A stretch of DNA of 64,000 bases from Odiellus spinosus (lineage: Eukaryota; Arthropoda; Arachnida; Opiliones; Phalangiidae): NCBI GenBank assembly GCA_963920705.1, contig OY987226.1, forward strand, positions 27,288,706 to 27,352,705, given 5' to 3'. A program made the translations under genes and the position numbers. Position 1 is the stretch's first letter. Each line of letters opens with the position of its first letter. Below, piece by piece: positions 44,001 to 54,945 of the stretch. The notes under the pieces were generated by a model. That model was not told the DNA's origin. It worked only from the letters and a program-made list of their open reading frames with translations, and did not search any database.

Positions 44001-47000
44001 ATCTATACTTGGGAAATTTGTGGATCTATACTTGGGAAATCTGTAGATCTATACTTGGGAAATTTGTCGACCTATACTTGGGAAATTTGTGGATCTATAC
44101 TTGGCAAATTTGTGGATCTATTCTTGGGAAATTTGTGGATCTATTCTTGGGAAATTTGTGGATATATACTTGGGAAATTTGTGGATCTATACTTGGGAAA
44201 TTTGTGGATCTATACTTGGGAGATTTGTGGATCTATACTTGGGAAATTTGTGGTTCTATACTTGGGAAATTTGTGGATCTATACTTGGGAGATTTGTGGA
44301 TCTATACTTGGGAAATTTGTGGTTCTATACTTGGGAAATTTGTGGATCTATACTTGGGAAATTTGTGGATCTATACTTGGGAAATCTGTAGATCTATACT
44401 TGGGAAATTTGTCGACCTATACTTGGGAAATTTGTCGATCTATACTTGGGAAGTTTTTGGATTTATTCTTGGGAAATTTGTGTATATATATTTAGAAATT
44501 TGTGGATCTACACTTGGGAAATTTTTGGATCTATTCTTGGGAAATTTGTGGATCTATACTTGGGAAATTTGTGGATCTATACTTGGGAAATCTGTAGATC
44601 TATACTTGGGAAATTTGTCGACCTATACTTGGGAAATTTTTCGATCTATACTTGGGAAGTTTTTGGATTTATTCTTGGGAAATTTGTGTATATATATTTG
44701 GAAATTTGTGGATCTATACCTGGGAAATTTGTGGATCTACACTTGGCAAATTTGTGGATCTATACCTGGGAAATCTGTAGATCTATACTTGGGAAAATTG
44801 TGGATCTACACTTGGGAAATTTGTGGATCTATACTTGGGAAATTTGTGGATCTATACTTGGGAAATTTGTGGATCTATAATTGAGAAATTTGTGGAACTA
44901 TACTTGGTAATTACTTGACATATATTTGGGAAACTTGCGGAACTATACTTGGGAAGTTTGAAGAACTATACTTGGGAAATTTGTAGATATATATTTGGGA
45001 AATTTGTGGATCTATACTTGGAGAATTTGTGGATCTATACTGGGGAAATTTTTGGATCTATACTTGGGAAATTTGTGGATCTATACTTGGGAAATTTGTT
45101 GATCTATTTTTGGGAAATTTGTGGATCTATACTTGGGAAATATTTGGATCTATACTGGGGAAATTTGTGGATCTATAATTGAGAAATTTGTGGATCTAAA
45201 CTATGGAAAAATGTAGATTTATACTTGGGAATTTGTGGATCTATACTTGGGAAATTTGTGGATATATTCTTGAGAAATTTGTGGATCTATACTTGGAAAA
45301 TATGTGGATCTATACTTAAGAAATATGTGGATCTATACTAATGACATTTGTGGATCTATACTTGGGAAATTTGTTGATCTATTTTTGGGAAATTTGTGGA
45401 TCTATACTTTGGAAAAATGTAGATTTATACTTGGGAAATTGTGGATCTATACTTGGGAAATATGTGGATCTATACTAGGGACATTTGTGGATCTATAATT
45501 GAGAAATTTGTGGATCTAAACTTGGGAAAAATGTAGATTTATACTTGGGAAATTGTGGATCTATACTTGGGAAATTTGTTGATATATTCTTGGGAAATTT
45601 GTGGATCTATACTTGGAAAATATGTGGATCTATACTTGGGACATTTGTGGATCTATAATTGAGAAATTTGTGGATCTAAACTTGGGAAAAATGTAGATTT
45701 ATACTTGGGAAACTTTTGGAACTATGCTTGGGAAATTTGTAGATATATATTTGATAAATTTGAGGATCTATATTTGTAAAATTTGTGGATCTAGACTTGG
45801 AGAATTTTTGGATCTAGACTAGGAAATTTGAGGATCTATACTTGGGAAATTTGTGGATCTATACTTGGGAGATTTGTGGATCTATACTTGGGAAATTTGT
45901 GGATCTATTCTTGGGAAATTTGTGGATCTATACTTGGCAAATTTGTGGATCTATTCTTGGGAAATTTGTGGATCTATTCTTGGGAAATTTGTGGATCTAT
46001 ACTTGGGAAATTTGTGGATCTATACTTGGGAAATTTGTGGATCTATACTTGGGAAATTTGTGGTTCTATACTTGGGAGATTTGTGGATCTATACTTGGGA
46101 AATTTGTGGATCTATTCTTGGGAAATTTGTGGAACTATACTTGGAAAATATGTGGATCTATAATTGAGAAATTTGTGGATCTATAATTGAGAAATTTGTG
46201 GATCTAAACTTGGGTAATTTGTGGATATATACTTGGTAATTTCTTGACATATATTTGGGAAACTTTTGGAACTATGCTTGGGAAATTTGTAGATATATAT
46301 TTGGGAAATTTGAGGATCTATATTTGTAAAATTTGTGGATCTAGACTTGGAGAATTTTTGGATCTAGATTTGGGAAATTTGTGGATCTATACTGGGGAAA
46401 TTTTTGGATCTATACTTGGGAAATTTGTGGATCTATACTTGGGAAATATGTGGATCTATACTTGGGAAATATGTGGATCTATACTAGGGAAATTTGTGGA
46501 TCTAAACTTTTGAAATTTGTGGATCTAAACTTTTGAAATTTGTAGATATATATTTGGGAAATTTGTGGATCTATACTTGGGAAATTTGTGGATATATACT
46601 TGGGAAATTTGTGGATCTATACTTGGGAAATCTTTAGATCTATACTTGGGAAATTTGTCGATCTTTACTTGGGAAGTTTGTGAATCTATTGGGAAATTTG
46701 TGGATATATACTTGGTAATTTCTTGATATATATTTGGGAAATTTGTGGATCAATACTTGGGAATTTTGTGGATCTATACTTGGTAATTTATTGATATATA
46801 TTTGGGAAATTTGTGGATCAATACTTGGGAATTTTGTGGATCTATACTTGGGAATTTTGTGGATCTATACTTGTAAAATTTAGATCTATACTTGGGAAAT
46901 TTGTGGATCTATACTTGGCAAATTTGTGGATCTATTCTTGGGAAATTTGTGGATCTATTCTTGGGAAATTTGTGGATATATACTTGGGAAATTTGTGGAT

Positions 47001-50000
47001 CTATACTTGGCAAATTTGTGGATCTATACTTGGCAAATTTGTGGATCTATACTTGGCAAATTTGTGGATCTATTCTTGGGAAATTTGTGGATCTATTCTT
47101 GGGAAATTTGTGGATATATACTTGGGAAATTTGTGGATCTATACTTGGGAAATTTGTGGTTCTATACTTGGGAGATTTGTGGATCTATACTTGGGAGATT
47201 TGTGGATCTATACTTGGGAAATTTGTGGTTCTATACTTGGGAAATTTGTGGATCTATACTTGGGAAATTTGTGGATCTATACTTGGGAAATCTATAGATC
47301 TATACTTGGGAAATTTGTCGACCTATACTTGGGAAATTTGTCGATCTATACTTGGGAAGTTTTTGGATTTATTCTTGGGAAATTTGTGTATATATATTTG
47401 GAAATTTGTGGATCTACACTTGGGAAATTTTTGGATCTATTCTTGGGAAATTTGTGGATCTATACTTGGGAAATTTGTGGATCTATACTTGGGAAATTTG
47501 TCGACCTATACTTGGGAAATTTTTCGATCTATACTTGGGAAGTTTTTGGATTTATTCTTGGGAAATTTGTGTATATATATTTGGAAATTTGTGGATCTAT
47601 ACCTGGGAAATTTGTGGATCTACACTTGGCAAATTTGTGGATCTATACCTGGGAAATCTGTAGATCTATACTTGGGAAAATTGTGGATCTACACTTGGGA
47701 AATTTGTGGATCTATACTTGGGAAATTTGTGGATCTATACTTGGGAAATTTGTGGATCTATAATTGAGAAATTTGTGGAACTATACTTGGTAATTACTTG
47801 ACATATATTTGGGAAACTTGCGGAACTATACTTGGGAAGTTTGAAGAACTATACTTGGGAAATTTGTAGATATATATTTGGGAAATTTGTGGATCTATAC
47901 TTGGAGAATTTGTGGATCTATACTGGGGAAATTTTTGGATCTATACTTGGGAAATTTGTGGATCTATACTTGGGAAATTTGTTGATTTATTTTTGGGAAA
48001 TTTGTGGATCTATACTTGGGAAATATTTGGATCTATACTGGGGAAATTTGTGGATCTATAATTGAGAAATTTGTGGATCTAAACTATGGAAAAATGTAGA
48101 TTTATACTTGGGAAATTGTGGATCTATACTTGGGAAATTTGTGGATATATTCTTGAGAAATTTGTGGATCTATACTTGGAAAATATGTGGATCTATACTA
48201 ATGACATTTGTGGATCTATACTTGGGAAATTTGTTGATCTATTTTTGGGAAATTTGTGGATCTATACTTTGGAAAAATGTAGATTTATACTTGGGAAATT
48301 GTGGATCTATACTTGGGAAATATGTGGATCTATACTAGGGACATTTGTGGATCTATAATTGAGAAATTTGTGGATCTAAACTTGGGAAAAATGTAGATTT
48401 ATACTTGGGAAATTGTGGATCTATACTTGGGAAATTTGTTGATATATTCTTGGGAAATTTGTGGATCTATACTTGGAAAATATGTGGATCTAAACTTGGG
48501 AAAAATGTAGATTTATACTTGGGAAACTTTTGGAACTATGCTTGGGAAATTTGTAGATATATATTTGATAAATTTGAGGATCTATATTTGTAAAATTTGT
48601 GGATCTAGACTTGGAGAATTTTTGGATCTAGACTAGGAAATTTGAGGATCTATACTTGGGAAATTTGTGGATCTATACTTGGGAGATTTGTGGATCTATA
48701 CTTGGGAAATTTGTGGATCTATTCTTGGGAAATTTGTGGATCTATACTTGGCAAATTTGTGGATCTATTCTTGGGAAATTTGTGGATCTATTCTTGGGAA
48801 ATTTGTGGATCTATACTTGGGAAATTTGTGGATCTATACTTGGGAAATTTGTGGATCTATACTTGGGAAATTTGTGGTTCTATACTTGGGAGATTTGTGG
48901 ATCTATACTTGGGAAATTTGTGGATCTATTCTTGGGAAATTTGTGGATCTATTCTTGGGAAATTTGTGGAACTATACTTGGAAAATATGTGGATCTATAA
49001 TTGAGAAATTTGTGGATCTATAATTGAGAAATTTGTGGATCTAAACTTGGGTAATTTGTGGATATATACTTGGTAATTTCTTGACATATATTTGGGAAAC
49101 TTTTGGAACTATGCTTGGGAAATTTGTAGATATATATTTGGGAAATTTGAGGATCTATATTTGTAAAATTTGTGGATCTAGACTTGGAGAATTTTTGGAT
49201 CTAGATTTGGGAAATTTGTGGATCTATACTGGGGAAATTTTTGGATCTATACTTGGGAAATTTGTGGATCTATACTTGGGAAATATGTGGATCTATACTT
49301 GGGAAATATGTGGATCTATACTAGGGAAATTTGTGGATCTAAACTTTTGAAATTTGTAGATATATATTTGGGAAATTTGTGGATCTATACTTGGGAAATT
49401 TGTGGATATATACTTGGGAAATTTGTGGATCTATACTTGGGAAATCTTTAGATCTATACTTGGGAAATTTGTCGATCTTTACTTGGGAAGTTTGTGAATC
49501 TATTGGGAAATTTGTGGATATATACTTGGTAATTTCTTGATATATATTTGGGAAATTTGTGGATCAATACTTGGGAATTTTGTGGATCTATACTTGGTAA
49601 TTTATTGATATATATTTGGGAAATTTGTGGATCAATACTTGGGAATTTTGTGGATCTATACTTGGGAATTTTGTGGATCTATACTTGTAAAATTTAGATC
49701 TATACTTGGGAAATTTGTGGATCTATACTTGGCAAATTTGTGGATCTATTCTTGGGAAATTTGTGGATCTATTCTTGGGAAATTTGTGGATATATACTTG
49801 GGAAATTTGTGGATCTATACTTGGGAAATTTGTGGATCTATACTTGGGAGATTTGTGGATCTATACTTGGGAAATTTGTGGTTCTATACTTGGGAAATTT
49901 GTGGATCTATACTTGGGAGATTTGTGGATCTATACTTGGGAAATTTGTGGTTCTATACTTGGGAAATTTGTGGATCTATACTTGGGAAATTTGTCGATCT

Positions 50001-51296
50001 ATACTTGGGAAGTTTTTGGATTTATTCTTGGGAAATTTGTGTATATATATTTGGAAATTTGTGGATCTACACTTGGGAAATTTTTGGATCTATTCTTGGG
50101 AAATTTGTGGATCTATACTTGGGAGATTTGTGGATCTATACTTGGGAAATTTGTGGATCTATACTTGGGAAATCTGTAGATCTATACTTGGGAAATTTGT
50201 CGACCTATACTTGGGAAATTTTTCGATCTATACTTGGGAAGTTTTTGGATTTATTCTTGGGAAATTTGTGTATATATATTTGGAAATTTGTGGATCTATA
50301 CCTGGGAAATTTGTGGATCTACACTTGGCAAATTTGTGGATCTATACCTGGGAAATCTGTAGATCTATACTTGGGAAAATTGTGGATCTATACTTGGGAA
50401 ATTTGTGGATCTATACTTGGTAATTACTTGACATATATTTGGGAAACTTGCGGAACTATACTTGGGAAGTTTGAAGAACTATACTTGGGAAATTTGTAGA
50501 TATATATTTGGGAAATTTGTGGATCTATACTTGGAGAATTTGTGGATCTATACTGGGGAAATTTGTGGATCTATACTTGGGAAATTTGTGGATCTATTTT
50601 TGGGAAATTTGTGGATCTAAACTTTGGAAAAATGTAGATTTATACTTGGGAAATTGTGGATCTATACTTGGGAAATTTGTGGATATATTCTTGAGAAATT
50701 TGTGGATCTATTCTTGAGAAATTTGTGGATCTATACTTGGAAAATATGTGGATCTATACTTGGGAAATATGTGGATCTATACTAGGGACATTTGTGGATC
50801 TATAATTGGAGAAATTTGTGGATATATATTTGGGAAATTTGTGGATCTATACTGGGGAAATTTTTGGATCTATACTTGGGAAATTTGTGGATCTATACAT
50901 GGGAAATATTTGGATCTATACTTGGGAAATATTTGGATCTATACTGGGGAAATTTGTGGATCTAAACTTTGGAAAAATGTAGATTTATACTTGGGAAATT
51001 GTGGATCTATACTTGGGAAATTTGTGGATATATTCTTGGGAAATTTGTGGATCTATACTTGGAAAATATGTGGATCTATACTTGGGAAATATGTGGATCT
51101 ATACTAGGGACATTTGTGGATCTATAATTGAGAAATTTGTGGATCTAAACTTGGGAAAAATGTAGATTTATACTTGGGAAATTGTGGATCTATACTTGGG
51201 AAATTTGTGGATATATATACTTGGTAATTTCTTGACATATATTTGGGAAACTTTTGGAACTATGCTTGGGAAATTTGTAGATATATATTTGGGAAA
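32080..51296 (+). repeat. Higher-order repeat of about 3.2 kb, six anchored copies
   Basis: The unusual monomer TTGGTAATTTATTGATATAT occurs once per unit, near 32584, 35763, 40191, 43413, 46778 and 49591. The spacings are about 3,179, 4,428, 3,222, 3,365 and 2,813 bp. The long 4.4-kb interval includes an extra block resembling 21.4-23.2 kb. Flanking order is conserved: the TTTTGGAACTATGC block, CTGGGGAAATTTTTGG monomers, AAACTTTTGAAATTTG, AATCTTTAGATC, GAATCTATTGGG, and then this anchor. The transposon at 51297 lies inside the repeat unit that follows the last anchor. Confidence 0.75.
51294..51296. other. Left half (AAA) of the transposon target site
   Basis: The satellite reads TATATATTTGGGAAA up to the first transposon base at 51297. 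Uninterrupted paralogues, for example near 49120-49160, read TTTGGGAAATTTGAGGATC. The AAA is therefore the left half of an AAATTT target, with no duplication or loss. Confidence 0.85.
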
Positions 51297-51857
51297 GAAC
51301 AACAGCAACTCCCCATAAGAGTCTGGGTACACGTAATGTTAAAAATTTTGGTCTCTTTTATGAAAAAAACGTATTTTATGATTAAAATAGGGTAGTTGGG
51401 GGATAATTTAAACGTAAAATTCGAGCTCACAACTGTAAATTTTGGGAATAACAACGAATGGAAGGTTTCTTCCATAATGTAAAGAATAGGAAGAATCTAT
51501 GACTTTCGTGCCGGATATGAAAGCCTTACCCCAGACGAAAATAGTGAACGGTTATTATTTTATATTCATAATTATGTTAGGAAAATATTGGAAAATAATT
51601 ATTTTGTAACTGCCATGGGTATAGTGCTGGCGGCAAAATGAAATTCCTCTATTTTTGGTCTACATCGCCTCGAAATGGTCCCCAACGCCTGTAAAAGTGT
51701 TCCACTTGTCAAGCATTCATGCTATACTGTTTGCTAGCTTTACAGGGTTTGTGCAAAGACTATATAGCTTACTTGAATAGTCTTTGGTGTATAATAAATC
51801 CGAAAAATAAATAGAGAAATATACCAATTAGTAGATACTGGAGTAGTATCTTTAATT

Positions 51858-51863
51858 TTTATT
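51858..51863 (-). terminator. Polyadenylation signal AATAAA, outer duplicated copy
   Basis: On the minus strand this reads AATAAA, 60 bases downstream of the duplicated transposase stop at 51923. It is the counterpart of the signal at 56911 behind the intact gene. It follows a pseudogene fragment, so its use is doubtful. Confidence 0.5.
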
Positions 51864-51922
51864 TCATATTAAACAAAACACACTTGTATAAAAAGCACAA
51901 ACTATTCATGTAACATTGTACA

Positions 51923-52384
51923 TTAACGGATGTCTGGCAGTTCAAGCTCAGTGGCATCTTCACACACTACACGTAATTTTGACTGGTACCAACTGCCTCG
52001 ATCTTCATGGCGACGATAACCAAGATACCAGATTACGCTGCTAACGTGGACACAAGTACCTATCGTCAAACTGCCACCTTTGCAATTGCAATACCAGCCT
52101 TTAATGGCATTTACACCTGTCCCGTTAGGTACATAACGAATGAGAGCTTGGTGAACAGCTGAGGTGGAAAATTGACCAGGCACACGTATACGAATTAAGT
52201 CATGTTCAACTTTGGACGCTTCGACGCTGAAAGAGCCGGATTTCTCTATAGTCAAAGCCACATAAGATTCAGCGCGTTTCGTTTTAAAGTCGCTCATTAC
52301 CACCTCACGTACATCACTTTCACGAAGTACCGGGAAGTCTTGAAATTCACTATCCTCAATTCGTAAAAGTGTTCCACTTGTCAA
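51923..52384 (-). pseudogene. Duplicated C-terminal fragment of the Spy-like transposase
   Basis: This minus-strand open frame contains transposase residues 613-758, starting in RIEDSEFQDFP and running through the SWIM-like CNC...CVH motif to the natural end LELPDIR. Its first seven codons, upstream of RIED, are the duplicated downstream flank read through the 672-bp duplication junction. There is no ATG in this stretch and no catalytic DDE domain. It is a by-product of the tandem duplication and is unlikely to be expressed on its own. Its translation is identical to the matching part of the inner copy at 52595. Confidence 0.85.
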
Positions 52385-52529
52385 GCATTCATGCTTTACT
52401 GTTTGCTAGCTTTACAGGGTTTGTGCAAAGACTATATAGCTTACTTGAATAGTCTTTGGTGTATAATAAATCCGAAAAATAAATAGAGAAATATACCAAT
52501 TAGTAGATACTGGAGTAGTATCTTTAATT

Positions 52530-52535
52530 TTTATT
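52530..52535 (-). terminator. Polyadenylation signal AATAAA, inner duplicated copy
   Basis: On the minus strand this reads AATAAA, 60 bases beyond the stop of the pseudogene at 52595. It is exactly 672 bp from the outer copy at 51858. Confidence 0.5.
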
Positions 52536-52594
52536 TCATATTAAACAAAACACACTTGTATAAAAAGCACAAACTATTCATGTAACATTGTACA

Positions 52595-54501
52595 TTAACG
52601 GATGTCTGGCAGTTCAAGCTCAGTGGCATCTTCACACACTACACGTAATTTTGACTGGTACCAACTGCCTCGATCTTCATGGCGACGATAACCAAGATAC
52701 CAGATTACGCTGCTAACGTGGACACAAGTACCTATCGTCAAACTGCCACCTTTGCAATTGCAATACCAGCCTTTAATGGCATTTACACCTGTCCCGTTAG
52801 GTACATAACGAATGAGAGCTTGGTGAACAGCTGAGGTGGAAAATTGACCAGGCACACGTATACGAATTAAGTCATGTTCAACTTTGGACGCTTCGACGCT
52901 GAAAGAGCCGGATTTCTCTATAGTCAAAGCCACATAAGATTCAGCGCGTTTCGTTTTAAAGTCGCTCATTACCACCTCACGTACATCACTTTCACGAAGT
53001 ACCGGGAAGTCTTGAAATTCACTATCCTCAATTCGTTGCCATTTAGACGGTTTGCGAAGCAGATTATCGCGCTCAACCACTTCCTTAAGAGGATTTTCTT
53101 TCGTAGAGACTGCCAACATTTTCTCGACGGCGTCTTCCCAGGAACCTTTAAGATGTAATTCCGGGTGGTAGGCGTTCAGAAGCGCAGCAGCAATTTGAAG
53201 AAGTTCCGGAACCAATGGTAACATATGAACTGGTATACGGCTTTGGAAAAAACGATACATCGTCTGCAAATGCCCGTTCCTAACTTCAACCGGCCACCTG
53301 AGGTACGTTACTTGTCGGGAACGATTAACTTCTTGCGTGTTGACTTGCTTCTCGCCTTTAGACAAGAACGAAGGCATTTGTAAACTCACACCCAGTTCAG
53401 TTAGTACGCTGTTCGAGTCTCGGAAACCGCGGTCCGCCAGTACAACATCACCAACTTGAAAGAAAGACTGGAGTTCTTCTTTTTTTTTTGATAGAATGGT
53501 TTAAAATGCGCGCGTCTTTATTGCGGCCATTAGCGAAGTAAGGTCCGATTATATCTATTATGTAACCCGTAGTTGTTACCATTAACATTGGCTTGAGGAT
53601 ATGCTGGCCTTTGTGCACACAGAATGATTTGTGAAGAACTGTATAGTCCTTGGATCTTCCAACCTTGATATAGGTGCCATCTACAATGGTAATAAGACAA
53701 TTAGGCTTGTTGCTAGCAAAGAGTTTTACAGCTGCTTCAGATTGATGGTTTCTTATCAAATTGTCACGTGATAAGTGTTGCAGGCCAAAATGATGTGGCA
53801 AGAAACGCTCCGATAAAGCCATAATAACCGCTTTTACCGGGTTTGATACCGATCTTTCAGTTAAATGAAATATAGTTGATAACACCTTATTGGAGATACC
53901 CAATCGTAATTTCACCAATAATACTGCTAGAGCTGTCTTCGATGAACAGCATCTGATGGTATGAATAACGTCCTCAATAGAAGAATGCACCTCTAGGAAC
54001 TCGTGAAGGGACAATGATGTTAATACTTTACAGTCTTCATCACTTTGTATGAAGTTGTCAAAGCTCGGCGTCCGTAGGTCGTTAACACACTTTCTGAGGT
54101 CGTTTAATAGTTTCTCAATGTCCGTGGCAGTCATAATGGTTGATCTAGCGGAAACCTGAATTCCAGCAATTATATCAGTGGGAAGCTCACCGTTAACGAG
54201 ATGCGTGGAGCACATTCGGTTGTCCTGATGAATAAAGATTTCTCTTTCCACAAATATACTTGTTCGCACCTCGGCTTTTACTCTGGTTCGTGTACTCGCA
54301 CCGCAAATGAAGCAAGTCTTGGACAAGGGCCGAACACAACTGTGCTTTATGACAATGGTGTTTGATGACGTAAGCTTTCGTGGTAATTGCGACGTTGATG
54401 GTTGAGGTATTGGTGACGCTGATAGATAAGATACTGTTGACGTTGATGGTTCGGGTACTGTTGACGTTGATAGTTCAGGTACTATTGACGTTGATGATTC
54501 G
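52595..54501 (-). pseudogene. Inverted, 5'-truncated and frameshifted Spy-like transposase copy
   Basis: This minus-strand copy corresponds to residues 125-758 of the intact transposase. It lacks the first 124 codons because homology stops at 54501, and the frame upstream meets a stop before any ATG. The first part (to a stop at 53448) keeps the CFICG...CSTHL motif, the helical region and the first catalytic Asp in VDGTY. After NHSIKK, one substitution and one extra T in a run of ten T shift the frame, giving a short wrong tail. The correct frame resumes and is open through 53389-52595, covering SLQMPSF, the catalytic Glu in RWPVEVRNG and the SWIM-like end. A handful of amino-acid changes separate it from the intact gene (for example VEREIF for VERAIF, SERFLPHH for SERFVPHH). 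No functional protein is expected. Confidence 0.9.
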
Positions 54502-54945
54502 TCAGCCAGGTTGGCGAAAAATAATTAAACCCGTTTTTATAAACATTACAAAAAATTAATATCTGGTTTGAACCATGATCTTAAGAGCTTTCCTTATCAC
54601 TAACATCAATGTAATTGTCACTTCGAATTTGGAGATGGCTCCAAATACATGTTACGCGTGCAATCAGAAAGTTACCAATAGTACAAGTAGAGGTATAGGT
54701 ACTCACGCAAAGGTTAGTTTTGCTCGTTTTCTTCGTTTTAGTAAAGGGTTATTACCACTCGTAATTAATAGCAAAACAACGAAGATTTGTTTAAAATGCT
54801 CCGGGTTATCACAAAAGTTTCAAACGTTCTTAAATGCTAGCAAATCGTCCTTCAGTAGTGATCATGGGTCTTCAACGTCATCGTCTTCACCGCAAAAACG
54901 AAGAAAACTAACGCAAGTATCTAATCCATCAACGTCAACAGTACC
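54502..54945 (+). other. Single-copy centre between the two inverted arms
   Basis: This 444-bp stretch has no counterpart in either arm. It holds about 70 bp of AT-rich leader and the first 124 codons of the intact transposase, including its first CxxC pair. It is all that remains of the original 5' side of the element; the original 5' end has been replaced by the inverted 3' half. In a folded single strand it would form the loop of a hairpin with a stem of about 2.5 kb. Confidence 0.85.
54538..54543 (+). promoter_or_regulatory. Possible TATA box of the transposase gene
   Basis: TATAAA occurs within TTTTTATAAACATT in the AT-rich leader, 37 bases before the first ATG (54575) and 97 before the second (54635). 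If transcription starts about 30 bases downstream, the first ATG would be almost at the RNA end and the second would have a leader of about 65 bases. AT-rich DNA makes chance matches common, so this is only suggestive. Confidence 0.3.

Larger units (their letters stand above)
1..51296 (+). repeat. 23-bp satellite array, part left of the transposon
   Basis: This is a continuous head-to-tail array of a 23-bp unit. A consensus copy lies at 206-228 and the next at 229-251; the unit starts GGATCTATA and contains TTGGGAAATTTG. The orientation never flips. Common variants are a 20-bp unit lacking three bases (for example around 119-138), units reading CTAGG or CAAGG in place of CTTGGG, a TAGATATATATTTGGG form, a CTATAATTGAGAAA form, and a form with TTGGTAATTTCTTGACATA. 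On this strand the consensus has 6 G, 2 C, 6 A and 9 T, so it is about 35% GC with strong G-over-C skew and no CpG. It is stop-free in all three forward frames. No host gene, RNA gene or other unique sequence is visible in this stretch. Function is unknown; a heterochromatic or centromeric role is possible but not shown. Confidence 0.97.
14216..51296 (+). repeat. Mosaic higher-order satellite domain (2-15 kb scale duplications)
   Basis: This domain lacks the poly-T insert and is marked by GGTTCTATAC, GTCGACCTATAC, TTGGGAGATTTG and TGTATATATATTTGGAAATT variants. A block with TTTTGGAACTATGCTTGGG followed by TAGATATATATTTGGG and GAGGATCTATATTTG recurs about 26 times, for example near 15877, 16468, 21815, 24986, 27049, 30095, 35263, 39691, 42867, 46259 and 49096. 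Large direct duplications are visible. About 14.5-18.7 kb matches 25.3-29.2 kb, with offset drifting from 10,742 to 10,513 bp. About 21.4-22.4 kb matches 36.1-37.0 kb at a constant offset of 14,680 bp. Most offset changes are one to three whole monomers, as expected from unequal exchange in register. Confidence 0.8.
51691..53034 (-). repeat. 672-bp tandem duplication in the left transposon arm
   Basis: The segment 51691-52362 is repeated at 52363-53034. The outer edge reads CGCCT then GTAAAAG, the inner edge reads AATTC then GTTGCC, and the junction between copies reads AATTC then GTAAAAG, so only two bases (GT) are shared at the joint. The copies differ at one position that I can see: CATGCTATACTG in the first and CATGCTTTACTG in the second. 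The right arm has the first form. Each copy holds the last 147 codons of the transposase, its stop codon and its polyadenylation signal. One difference in 672 bp is less than the difference between the arms, so this duplication probably came after the inverted duplication. Confidence 0.93.
51297..54501 (-). repeat. Left arm of the giant inverted repeat (3,205 bp)
   Basis: Read on the minus strand, this arm matches 54946-57477. The match starts at the terminal base pair (51297 with 57477) and ends where 54501 pairs with 54946; the next bases differ. Arm lengths are 3,205 and 2,532 bp. The whole difference is a 672-bp tandem duplication plus one extra T in the run near 53480-53489. In the outer 394 bp, left and right differ at about five positions, so the arms are nearly identical but not freshly copied. 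The arm contains the transposon end, the 3' untranslated region and most of the transposase reading frame, in antisense relative to the intact gene. Confidence 0.92.

Noticed and set aside
1..51296. Hundreds of forward open frames of 60-350 codons rich in Trp, Tyr and Ile
   Set aside because: They are all phases of the same 23-bp stop-free monomer, overlap each other in all three frames, begin at chance ATGs in variant monomers and are broken by one- to three-base indels. Nothing suggests a promoter, splice sites or selection on a frame.
14216..51296. CRISPR-like array of short regular repeats
   Set aside because: The 23-bp units are directly adjacent with no unique spacers, and the element beside them is a eukaryotic transposon.
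52874..53158. Plus-strand open frame of 94 codons in the left arm, and its mirror at 56288-56572 on minus
   Set aside because: Both are antisense shadows of the transposase coding sequence, duplicated because the arms are inverted copies.
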